Source of the DNA: Moniliophthora roreri
Lineage: Eukaryota > Basidiomycota > Agaricomycetes > Agaricales > Marasmiaceae
Length of the DNA: 64,000 bases
NCBI GenBank assembly: GCA_001466705.2
Contig: LATX02000010.1
Coordinates: 1 to 64,000 of the forward strand
Direction of reading: 5' to 3'
Shown here piece after piece: positions 53,926 to 64,000 of the stretch. Numbering within the stretch: the stretch's first letter is position 1; each line of letters starts with the position of its first letter. A program made the position numbers and the translations under genes. The notes under the pieces were generated by a model. That model ran no database searches and was not told the DNA's origin. It saw nothing but the letters and a program-made list of their open reading frames with translations.

Positions 53926-56900
53926 GGATGATGGTAGTAGAGGAAGAAGATGGAAAGTGTGGGTGGGTAGTAATGAGCGATGTCAAGGAACAAGCGAGTA
54001 TTTGAGGGAAAGGGCCATCCGAGGTCTTCGCACTAGGAGCCCGAAGGTGGTGGAAAATATGAAATCGTGTATAAAATTCCAAAGTCAAATCCTTGATCTT
54101 ACTTTTTTGGAAAGTGTCATCTCAGATCTGAGCCAAATTAGGTTGCACACAACCATGGCCAAGAACTGCCACAAACTGGCCATTTCACCCTTCAGCCCCT
54201 ACTTGTTGGCCCTTGAGGCTAATTTCATCCAATCCTCCCTCCACACCAGTCCCATTTCCATATTTCTACTTACAACCAGCATGTTCGCATCCGTACGGCG
54301 CCAATTTCAAATTATTCCTTCATCCTTCATTTCATTCCCTGTCCACCACTTGATATAGCTGTCATATGCTCCTCTCCTTCTTCAGCTTGTAATTTGCCAC
54401 CTTTCCGGACTTAGCGGAACCGCTCCTTTCTCACGTTTCAACTGTCGTCTCGTCAATCATCTTGCTGTACGTTGTCCTGTAAACTCTGCTTCACTGTCAA
54501 CAAAGCCTTTTTAATATGCTTCAAACTCATCTACTATATGACAATATCCTTCAAGTCCCGAGCTCAAGTACATACAAAAGAAGCTCTGCCGGATTTGGCT
54601 CTTGCGTTACTGTTTTGGTCCCTCGGCTGCTCAGACTATTGACTCAAACGCTTACCCTGCAATCCCCTACTTTCTGCCGTATAACACCTGTTACCGCTGC
54701 TGTAAACGCTTGTTCTGTGACACATGTGCTGTCGGTCAGCTTTCAAGGGTCACTGCACCTACTATATCCACTTTGACGAAAGCCCGCGGCCCGCAAGCAT
54801 TAGCTAGCGAAACGCAAGGCAGTCCGCACCTTGTTCTTGCCAGTGCTGACGTTGCAACGACAGCATGGTCTCATTTGCGTTCAACGCGAGACTGCTCTCC
54901 GGGTTACAACCAGGTTCGACAATCTGGAACACCATATGCACACCATTCTTGACGTGTCTCTAATCGACCGTGGACACCGCACGTTTGAATACCCGAAAGC
55001 GGCTGGTCATCGGCCTTCAGTACGAGTCTAATAGCGCTTATACTCGAGGTGATCTTCTGTTACTCATTATAGTGTCGGGAAAACAACAGTTTATCTGGGC
55101 CTTTTCGTCTTGACTGCCCTCCGTTTTTTCGTTCTGGACATTCCCGAAGCCAAGTTCGGATACTAAAAATTCTACTCGGTGACTCAAACCCCGCCTCGCG
55201 AGGGTCACGGAGTCTTTTTGTTCTCGTTCCTTGGAGCTCACCTTGGGGTCCCGAATGATGGGATCCAGAGTATCACAATGAAAGGGGGGGAGACGAGAGC
55301 CTCATTGGCAGGGTGAATAAACGGAGATTATACTAGTTCTTCCCCGCTTGCTGTCCCTGGTTCTTCACTTCCAGCCCCAACGGAGTTCCGAACATCTCTT
55401 TCACCCCCCCCCCTCCGAGCCCAAACATAAATATCACCGCGCGGAAAGCATCATACCCCGTCTGATACTCGTCTCAAGCTCTGCCGTTCGCTGTTCTCGT
55501 TCGAGGACCACGGAATGTGCTTGAAAAAAAACACTCAAGCACCCATACTAGTATCATTATCAACCTCCGACTCTTCTCGGATCGTGGGCCTCGGGAGGTT
55601 GTCGGGCGGCATTTATACAAATCTGCACTAGATCATACAAGACTCGGGGACTCCGATTGGGATCTTACAATTCGAGGAGATTATTACCCGCAGTCCGATA
55701 TCCTTTCTCGGTTCTTACCCATATGCTACTCTGACCTCTGCGCATGAAGATTTAAAACAATGGTCGATTACCGACGACGTTGGCATCTCGAGTCCGACTC
55801 TGAAAAAGACATTTGCGCGGCACTGTAACGACCGAGATTCTTTTACCTCGTGTTATGATCTCAACGAATTACTAGAATAGTACTAGTATACTAGGCAAAA
55901 GGATCTGGGATATTTATCAAGTATGTAAGTATGCTGTCGGGCTCATATAATCATACTCGGCCCTTGATATGGATATGGAGGGCAATGATGATCTATGTCA
56001 CTTTGTTGTTATGGTCTGGACCGCCCTTCAACGTCGTCGGGTGCGATTCAAATGCAATTCAAGTAAGTTAGTTGTCGTCGTTATAGTGTACGACACTGAT
56101 CTAATTCAACAAATAATGACGAAAAAGTGCGAAAACTCGCATCGAGCCAGTTGTAGGGAATATTTGTAACCAACGGTGAGAAAGAGAATCGCGAATCAAC
56201 GGTGAGCACAGTCCGCAAACCTGAAAATGAAAGATAGCCAATCATTAGTGATAGATCAGATGCATAGGTCCATACTCACCGCTATTCACGAGTAATAGCT
56301 CGAGGAGTACGGAAGCATGATAAACGAGGCCCTAATACAATTGACGTGGCGCAGCGAAAACAAAAACTTGATGATGTTGATGTGTTGCTATGCATCAGTT
56401 ACAGCGCAACCAGCGCCCGCCCAAAATCCCCTGCCGTTTACCAAGTGCAAAAAAAAAAACATCAATGACGACGCTGAAGGCTTTCGGATCCATTCTCGGG
56501 TGCCAGGGAATCTGTCTACTTTTCACAAGTGACAGGAAGGATGGACCAAAGGACGGGATCCGGGATTCAGATTACGAGCACAACCAGGTTCGAAGCTAGG
56601 GTCACAGTTATTCGCTTTGAATAGCGGAAAAGAGGGGCAAACCTGTCGGAAATGACGTGTAGGAGGTACGAGCGCAGTCCGAGCCAAGATCTGTATGGGT
56701 AAGCGAAAGATAGTGAGCCCGGGGGCAAAGTCCGAAGCAATCTACAAGGTAAGCAGTTTTGACGAGCGGGTAACCCTCGCCCCCGTAATAGACCGTGTCC
56801 GACGCCGATAGAACTGTAGTTGAAGCTTGAGCTGCGGGTCGGAGTCGGAAGAAGACTTTGAATGTCCCGAGATCATTTGTTTTGAGTGATGTCTCATCCT

Positions 56901-58047
56901 TCGCAGTTTTTCTTGTCCCTGTTGTGTTCCATAGTGGAATCGATCCACAGGCGTATTGACACACGGCGCCGCTAGCTGGACAGACCGAGATTCCTGTAAT
57001 CAGGTTGGAATAAGGTTCTATGACATTGAAAGGCCTCATGTTTCTCATCGGATAGTCTATTCCCCGACGCCGACACCTTTCAACGTCTATCATCAATTGT
57101 GAACTCAGCGATGGGACGTTATCAGAGATAATCACATACCAATGAATTTACCTTGCCGTCAAACGCCTCTCCAGGTACGTCGACGGTTGCACCGACGCAA
57201 TAAGAACAAGGGCACAGCTTTGGTATCCGGAAACCTAGAAATCTAAACTTTGTTCCTCTTAGAGCTCAAGGAACATACAAAGAACAAAGTGCTCAATTTC
57301 AAAAATGTGGTCGCAAACTTTCAAGTACCGATGTGATTTCCTATGCATATCACAACGGTTCTTCCCAGCAGATTATTTGTGGATCGGAATCTAGCCCTAA
57401 ACTTAAATTCCAGAAGATGAATGCTATCCTGGGAGTCACTAAACAAATGAGAACAGCGTTCTTTGATGAAGACATACCTGACCTGCTAGAAGGAACGATC
57501 AACGAATCAAAGTTTCCAAGGGTGAGCGTTGCTAGAGCTTGTAGGGCGGTCGTGATCTCCCGGTTATTCCGCATGCAACCCTATCGTCGTGAGGAGGAGC
57601 AAATTTATCAATTCCATTGCTAAGAAAGATGTGATTCATTCCCAATAACCTTCACAACATACGACGTGCAGAAGATCAGCTGAAATGATTCCGAATAGGA
57701 CCTTGAGCGGATAAAATCTATGCGCGATTTGTTAAGAACCACCCCGCATCACAATAGACGAATTCTGACCGGTAGCTTTGGGAGCTCGCCCACGTATGTT
57801 CTTTGTGGCAGCGTGACCTGCACAGCAATGGGGCAACAGACGAGACAGGAAATCGGCCAAAGGGCGCTACATTGTCGCCGCTTTTTTGTTGTGATTCTGA
57901 ATGCCTAGAGCCAGAATGATCATTATTCAAAGCTCCAAATATTTATCCGCCGAACATGCACCCAAAACCTTCTCCATCATGATAGGGGTTCTCATGTCAT
58001 AAATGACTGCCACTTCTGATCCTGATTACTATGGAGTTACTTCGTGA
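53926..58047. other. Gene-poor region, 4.1 kb
   Basis: No confident gene. Possible leftovers: a plus-strand frame 54,602-54,952 with CYRCCKRLFCDTC (a C-x-x-C pair that may be chance), a minus-strand frame 56,608-57,135 (175 codons, several Cys, no recognised family), and a plus-strand frame 57,333-57,623. CG is common, so this is not the methylated-repeat type of sequence found at the left of the window. Confidence 0.45.
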
Positions 58048-58548
58048 GTGGAGTGCCGGTGCGCTAGATCCGTATGCCAGCTTTTCGTGGTCCAGGTGAC
58101 GATGACAGCGCTGGAGGGCTTTACGAGTTACATGTACCACCAATGACTGAAAAATGCCCTAGTCGAGGCAAAGAGCGCGGATCAGCTTCTACCGTTCCCA
58201 ATCTTTGATGATCTACGGAGGGGTGTGTGGTCGATCATTTGTGAACACCTTGAACACAATTGCCGCATGGTAGAGGAGCTATGGATTTTCGGGGGCCAAG
58301 TTTGACTGAAGCCACGGAGAAAAGAACGACTGAGAAGGCATAAGCGACCAATTGGTGCTGCTGGCTACGTGGAGAAGCTGCTGTGTAACCAAGGCATCGA
58401 TTACTCCCACTGTATGTGTGGAAGCAATAACTTCCCATTGGAGAATTTGAGCGCAGGCCCCAGGGAAGGTGATAAGAATTTGATGAAGATGGCCGTAGAC
58501 GGCCGTATTGCGAGTTGCAGGATACTCTCACGAGGTAAGGAACGGTAG
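58048..58548 (+). pseudogene. Decayed reading frame of unknown function
   Basis: One plus-strand frame stays free of TAA and TAG for about 165 codons, ending at TAG 58,546-58,548. Two TGA codons interrupt it, both in the context TGACTG (near 58,147 and 58,306). Between them it reads SADQLLPFPIFDDLRRGVWS and ICEHLEHNCRMVEELWIFGG; afterwards GYVEKLLCNQGIDYSHCMCG. Both TGA codons are explained by C-to-T change of CGA. No family recognised; chance openness is not excluded. Confidence 0.35.
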
Positions 58549-59112
58549 AACACTGAAGCGGTCAAGATTGACATGTCGTTTTGACGCCTTCTGGGTAATT
58601 TGATGGCTATTAGAGGTCCTTTGCTGAAGGAGCCGGCGCAAAAACGGAGGTTTCCCTTGGGCGCCTATGTAAGCAAATACAGTAAGCTCCTGGTTCGTCA
58701 AATTCTATCAACATCATGCCAGGTAAGTATATCATGCCACACTCGTCTCCAGCTGTCAAAGTTCTGATCTGGGTTATGTGGGCGGTGAAGCGCATGAAAA
58801 AATAAACTGGAGGGTCGAAGCTAGAACAGTAGTAAGTTCTGAAATTTGCCGCTAGTTTGATCTCGTCAGGGTCCAATGTCTCGACGAGGCACTCGGTGGG
58901 CGAACGCCAAAAAAAAACACGACTAATTTAGTCAGTGCATACCTGAAAAGGTACTTGAGCACATGCGGCCTGCTTTGCAAATTGATCCAATCATCACCTT
59001 ATGTATAGCTTTCAAGAAAGTCCCACTGTATCAATCCAACGTCTCCATGACCTCGACTTGACTTTCTTCATACTCTAGGCTACTCTGATTCCTGCCCGAC
59101 TCCTGCCACGAC
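58549..59112. other. Intergenic, 564 bases, upstream of the G-alpha gene
   Basis: No gene recognised. A minus-strand frame (58,610-58,876) lacks features. The last 150 bases would hold the G-alpha promoter. Confidence 0.5.
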
Positions 59113-61487
59113 ATGCCCTCACGAGTATACACTTCTGCCACCTCCGAAGATTGGGACCCTCTTGCAAAGGCCATATCCCCTCCGCCAGACGAGACTCTTG
59201 CAGAGAAAGAAGCTCGCGTCAAGACCGAACAGGAAGCAAAGCGAGTCTCGGACGCGATAGATGATGACTTGGATAGACAGAGAAATGCAGAGAAGAGGGG
59301 ACCAAAGCCGGTCAGAGTTCTTCTACTTGGTGAGTTTCAATGGGATTTGATGTTTTCCGTACCCTCATTTTGCTCCGCACACCACAGGTCAGAGTGAATC
59401 TGGTACGTGTAGATTCCCTGAACGCTTGATTTGTTCTTATTCAAGGCCGTAGGAAAATCGACAACGTTGAAGAGTGAGTGCCTGGAATATTGTCACCGTC
59501 ATATCAAGTTCCTTACCGCTTGTCGCGCCAGACTTCCAGTTGATGCAAGATGCCAAAGTTCGTCCACGTTATTATTATACCGGGCTGGATTACTCAACTC
59601 GCATCCCTACCAGGCATTTCGAGCTGAACGTGGAAGCTGGAGAGCTCTCATTCAACTAAACGTTATAAGGTCCATTCACATCATTTTGGATGCTATCGCT
59701 CGAAGTTATTATCCATCTACTCGCTCTCCCACAAAGAGTCCAAGTTCTTCGACCACTTCACCATCGACATCACCTCCCGAACTTCAAGTTCCCCTGCCCG
59801 TGGAACCATATGCTCTGGATCCTGAATTATTGGAACTGAGGCTCCGCCTCAACCCTCTTCTCCAGGTCGAACAACAGTTGACCCGACGCCTTGTGGTATC
59901 GGATCCTACAGAAACGGAACCGACTATCTTTCCTAACGGTCCTGAAAAGCCCAGACAAGTCGGACGCGAGGTTGCGGTTAACTCTGCGATGCCATGGAAG
60001 GACGTCTTTGGGAAGTTAGTTCCTAGCAAGAGACAAAGCCTGAGTAGCGAAGATATCATTGATTGGGACGACCCAAATGATCCTGGGCGGGTTCTGCATG
60101 AGGTAAATTTCCGTACCTTGATTTGCCGTATGGTGCTTTGGCCTAACCATCGTTTGCTTTGGCAGTGCGCTGGTGATATGAAACGATTATGGAACCACCC
60201 TTCCGTGCAAGAACTACTGGACAAGCAAAATCTTCGGCTGGAAGAAATGGCTGGATTGTGAGCTCTCCCATAGCCAATCTTGAACTCCACTTTACTAATT
60301 CTCTCGTCAAGCTTCCTAGACGAACTGGACGAAGTAACTTCCGAGAGATATATACCCACAAATGGTTTGTAAGGCGGTCTTCGGCAGACGTTCATACCAC
60401 TTACATACAGTATTGGTATAGCCCATATTTTGAAGGCCCGGATAAAGACTCTCGTACGTACACATTGGCTTTTATGACTTCCCAGCTGGATAACATGTGT
60501 TATTGTAGGGCGTTTCCGAACATCGGATCACTATGAATACAGGCGAGGCGATTTTCATTTGACCATCGGTTGTATCCTCATGTCGCGAATATTAGGAGGC
60601 GGATTAGGTCGAGATTGGCGAATATATGATGTCGGAGGACATAGGTCGTTGGTAAGTCTCTAGATTACATTTACTTAGAAACTAGCTCATAATTCACATA
60701 GCGAGGTGAATGGCATGTTTGCCTATTCAGTGCAGTACTGAATTTCTATTAACAGCGGCCTGGGTGCCATACTTCGACAACATGAACGCGATAATATTTT
60801 TGGCTCCCATCTCAGCTTTTGATCAAGTTTTGGCGGAGGCGCCAAAAGTCAACCGACTAGTCAGTTCTTTGCTGCGAACCTTGAACGTCGTTGCTTATAG
60901 GTACCCATATACAGGAAGACTCCGTCATGCTATGGCAAAACATTGTTTCCAACAAACTCCTACAAAACACCGACATCATTCTCTTCCTGAACAAATGTGA
61001 TCTCTTCGCCTCCAAGCTAGCCTCTGGGATAAAACTGAGAGATTACGTGGTGTCTTACGGGAACCGACCGAACGACATCGAGAACGCTTCCAGCTGTATG
61101 TGCATTCTCATCACCTCTTTGCCGACCAAAGATTAACCCGTTTACAGATCTCAGGAAGAAATTCGGTGGGTGATCTAGTTCCTTGTACCTCTGATATACC
61201 TAACTTTGCACATATTCGGTCAGCTGGCATCATGAAAGAAGACTCGCCTTTACCCAGAACTTTCTATTGTCATCTGACTACCGTCACGGTAAATGCCTTT
61301 CTTCCCCCAATTGTACATGATTAGCTCAATTCCCCGTTTCGTAGGATACCAAATCAACCCAGAAGGTCATCACAAGTAGTAAGCTTTATTCAGTCGCTTG
61401 GTGATATCCGCCGATTTGATAACGCAATCTCTAGTCAAAGATATGCTCATGCGCGACAGCCTGAAAGATTCTACTCTCCTTCTTTGA
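59113..61487 (+). CDS. Atypical heterotrimeric G-protein alpha subunit
   Basis: A multi-exon gene from MPSRVYTSATSEDWDPLAKA to the TGA at 61485-61487. Guanine-nucleotide motifs are in order: G1 GQSESGKSTTLK, helical-domain start NFQLMQDAKAFRAERGSWRA, switch I ARIKTLGVSEH, G3 DVGGHR (canonical DVGGQR), G4 LFLNKCDLF, G5 TTVTDTKSTQ, and end LKDSTLLL. The P-loop is assembled from three exons through a 15-base microexon (about 59,389-59,403). A Ser/Thr/Pro-rich insert of over 100 residues lies in the helical domain. The N-terminus lacks the MG myristoylation start. Between GVSEH and GRDWRIYDVGGHR the frame does not join with an ordinary intron, so a lesion or unusual splice is possible. Basidiomycetes have expanded sets of such G-alphas. 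Confidence 0.78.
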
Positions 61488-62141
61488 TTCACTGAATGGC
61501 AGGATCCCTTTATCGTATTGGCTTGTACTTGTATCGGGGTCGGCAGAATGCAACCACGTTACTTATTTACCACCCATTTGTTCTACTATAGTCATGTACA
61601 AACTTCTGTACTCATGCTACGTATATTGGATGTAATCGACGATATGGACAGGCCTGACATCCGACGAAGAAGCGCTCAAGAGACGCCCTATGCTGCATGC
61701 GTCTCGCCAAAGTTGTCGAAAACATTTTAAGAAGCTTGATTTAAGATCGAACCCCGTTCGATGTATTTTGGCAGCAATACACGCCGCCCCCTCCCTGTAT
61801 CGTATGTAAAATCATTATACTGCATAACGAATACATAATTTGGAGCTTGAAACCGCTTAAATGATATGGGGTGACTTTTTCAAATAAAGAAAAATATGAG
61901 AACAGCTGACAGCAGGAGCGATGAATAATGCGTAGTATACAATGATCATGATCAGTAAGGAATGAAACGCCCATACACAGCCAATACCCCACAAAAGAAA
62001 TCCAAAGAAATTACACACAGCAACCGCCAAGAAAGTTTTTGAAAAGTCCAAAGTAAAAAGATTCAAGAACGAGGAAGCTGGACGCAAATGCAGATCGTCG
62101 GATGCCCGGAATCCATATCTCATTCCATGCCGACGTACCCT
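61488..62141. other. Intergenic, 654 bases, convergent gene ends
   Basis: It lies between the ends of the G-alpha gene (+) and the DUF6699-like gene (-). Short hydrophobic minus-strand frames (61,741-62,123) probably lie in the 3' untranslated region and are not called. Confidence 0.5.
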
Positions 62142-63434
62142 TCAAGGCTTCCCAAACACCAGCTTTCCGACGCCGGTCTCACTGGCGGCCTTGTCAACTT
62201 CCACGCCAATCAGCCTCGTTTTCCCGCCTAACCAGTCGATCCGCTTTACACCCTGATCCCACCCGCCTCCGGTCGCACGACACCTGTTTTCATACGCCTT
62301 GGTCGCCTTCCGCTGGGCTCGACTCCCAGTGCCAAGAGCATTCCACTCCTCCTTCGTCACCCGAGCATTGAGCGTATTGTACACTGCATGAAGCACGTCC
62401 AAGTTGCTGACTGGTGCACCTTTTGGAGTACTAGAACCAATGTAGAACTTGGCGGCAGACTTGGGTTGTGATGACGCTGAGCCAGCTTGAACGACAACCG
62501 TCCATGGGAACTTGTCACTCCGAAGCACAAGTTGACCTGATGTTGGAGGATCGGTGGCACTTTGTGTAAGCGTATGCGAAGGAACGGACGTGCGGGTATT
62601 TCGGTCCACGATTGTCCTGGAGGAGGGAGCGTACATCACGTCATACGAAATTGGGGCGCGACTGTGGTGACTCGCCGCCAGAAGTGGATGCATATGGAGT
62701 GTTTGAGCCCGCTTGGGGTTTACGAAAGAGACATGTGGTCCTTGAGTTAGAGCAGAATAAGTATACAAAAAACTAAGCGAGATGTAATTAAGATGAACAT
62801 ACGAGGACCGTCCACGGGCTTCTGACCGGCATGCCAAGTATGAGTCTGCTTCAATGCAGGCCGAGACGCGACACTGCCTGAGCTTGAAGTTCGAGGAGGT
62901 GCAGGCGTATAATGACTCTGATGACTGTTGATTGACGTTGAAGACGGGGGATAAATCGACGAGTTTGAATTGGAGCGAGAACTGGGCTGGGAAGAGGCTG
63001 AAGGAGTGTAAATCGGATATGGGAAGTCTACGTGAGAGTGAATCAGTCGTTTCGAAAATCGCTCTGAGTATGACTGAATACGTACATTTGTCTCCCGATT
63101 TATAACTAACGGTACCCGAAGGAGTACGCGGACGAGAACCCGAGGAGCCAGAACGGTTTTGGCTTTTAACGGTCGAAGAATCGTAGGTGTTGTATCGAAG
63201 TGGAGACGGCCTCGTCGGAAATGTGGTGGGGCTATGACTTCTACCATTAGAAGTCGAGCTAACCGCGGATGGCGATGTGTATATATACGTCGTAGGAACT
63301 TGTCTTCCAACTTGCACCTGCGGGGTTGGTACTGGTACAGAACGAGAACGAGTGTGAGATTTGGAACGGTCGCGTTCCGCATGCCGAGAGGACGAGGAGC
63401 CTCCGCCAAAAATGCTCCGCAAGTACGAGGTCAT
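62142..63434 (-). CDS. DUF6699-like protein with Ser/Pro-rich N-terminus
   Basis: The gene starts MTSYLRSIFGGGSSSSRHAE at 63434 and ends at 62142. The frame is open throughout, but two introns fit better. One starts GTACGTATTC near 63,086. The other starts GTATGTTC near 62,803. With them the middle exon reads FPYPIYTPSASSQPSSRSNS, which continues the Ser/Pro-rich style. The conserved part (PISYDVMYAPSSRTIVDRNT, LRSDKFPWTVVVQAG, VSNLDVLHAVYNTLNARVTK, RIDWLGGKTRLIGVEVD, KLVFGKP end) has the layout of a domain widespread in Agaricomycetes (DUF6699) with unknown function. Low-complexity head probably disordered. Confidence 0.75.
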   Translation of the reverse strand: MTSYLRSIFGGGSSSSRHAERDRSKSHTRSRSVPVPTPQVQVGRQVPTTYIYTSPSAVSSTSNGRSHSPTTFPTRPSPLRYNTYDSSTVKSQNRSGSSGSRPRTPSGTVSYKSGDKCTYSVILRAIFETTDSLSRRLPISDLHSFSLFPAQFSLQFKLVDLSPVFNVNQQSSESLYACTSSNFKLRQCRVSACIEADSYLACRSEARGRSSYVHLNYISLSFLYTYSALTQGPHVSFVNPKRAQTLHMHPLLAASHHSRAPISYDVMYAPSSRTIVDRNTRTSVPSHTLTQSATDPPTSGQLVLRSDKFPWTVVVQAGSASSQPKSAAKFYIGSSTPKGAPVSNLDVLHAVYNTLNARVTKEEWNALGTGSRAQRKATKAYENRCRATGGGWDQGVKRIDWLGGKTRLIGVEVDKAASETGVGKLVFGKP

Positions 63435-64000
63435 GGTGCAGAGAGATTCAGAGTGGCAAGTGTCTTCGAGTGAGTGGGGATATCGAAGACAGATAAATTT
63501 TTCATTTCCAAGCCAAACCCTCTTATACCTATTGATCGTATGCCGCGTGTTGAACTAAGTCGATCCACGAGAATTCTAGGGTTCGTTCGATATGATGGGA
63601 TATGAGTAAATGAAGCAACTAGGGAGTCAAAAACAAAACAAACGCTCAGTTATGCGCCTCACCCCGCTTGTGTCCCGTCGGCTATGGCTAGTGAATAAGG
63701 GCCGGCTCGGCAATTTGATGTCAGCGGACCATTTTTGGACGGACCCTAAGCCTTCTTTCTGCCACGCTGCAGATATAGTTGCCTTTAGGAGCCGACGAAA
63801 TGAGCAAGCTGTACGTCCGTCGTGGTCCTACAAGACCTCTGCTGTGTCGTTGCTGTGTCAAGCTGTAAAACACAAGTTAAAATCTGTTGTACTGTTGTAA
63901 AGGGCTAATTGAAAATCACCATGGTGGGCGGAAGCTGGGGAGAGCTGCGTGCGGCGTGTCCGGGCCAAAAAAAAAATCGACTAGAATTAGGTAAAATAAT
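63435..64000. other. Window end, no gene recognised
   Basis: 566 bases upstream of the DUF6699-like gene. A 96-codon plus-strand frame (63,610-63,900) shows no known motif. The window ends without repeat or telomere sequence. Confidence 0.5.

Noticed and set aside
54602..54952. Possible zinc-binding protein (C-x-x-C ... C-x-x-C)
   Set aside because: The cysteine pattern occurs once in a frame with no other conserved feature or clear start context; left as gene-poor DNA.

Overview
This window reads as nuclear DNA of a filamentous basidiomycete, probably an Agaricomycete. Genes are dense where intact, with many short introns (about 48-60 bases) bordered by GT and AG. The gene content fits too: F-box-like/LRR paralogs, an atypical G-alpha, a fused delta-9 desaturase/cytochrome b5, and a DUF6699-like protein. 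No telomere, centromere motif, rRNA or tRNA was recognised. All identifications come from reading the sequence and recalling families; no search was run.

Bases 1-17,220 are an AT-rich repeat island in which CG is very rare. It holds nested repeat families, a 698-base element with CACTA-like ends, a large inverted repeat, a decayed multi-exon gene and a decayed copy (about 8,120-11,165) of the intact secreted-protein gene at 17,560-19,292. Four single-N joins at 4273, 6029, 12537 and 15075 lie here. Three have duplicated flanks, so this island's length is probably inflated by assembly.

Bases 17,220-25,300 are a CG-normal gene block: a secreted Cys-rich protein (-), an ornithine-type mitochondrial carrier (-), a GNAT acetyltransferase (-) and, divergently, a DHA2-type MFS transporter (+). 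From about 25,600 to 33,390 a second, decayed copy of the MFS gene is split by at least four insertions: a 454-base solo LTR, a 1.9-kb element with long inverted arms, a 0.5-kb element with 8-base target duplications and a 2-kb terminal-inverted-repeat element. CG loss is strongest near the insertions and weak at both ends of this pseudogene.

Bases 33,700-63,434 are ordinary chromosome: a cysteine-synthase-like protein with a rhodanese domain lacking its usual cysteine (+), an ACC-synthase-like aminotransferase (-), the delta-9 desaturase (-), a small membrane protein with a broken tandem copy (-), a duplicated unit of an F-box-like gene (-) facing an RRG7-like nuclease gene (+, truncated in one copy), an AlkB-like dioxygenase (-), an F-box/LRR protein (-), a gene-poor stretch with one decayed frame, an atypical G-alpha (+) and a DUF6699-like protein (-). 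These genes do not form an evident biosynthetic cluster.

The strongest signals are evolutionary: intact and decayed paralogs side by side record CG-directed mutation around transposons, and several nested non-autonomous elements share a subterminal GGTTATAAC-like motif.
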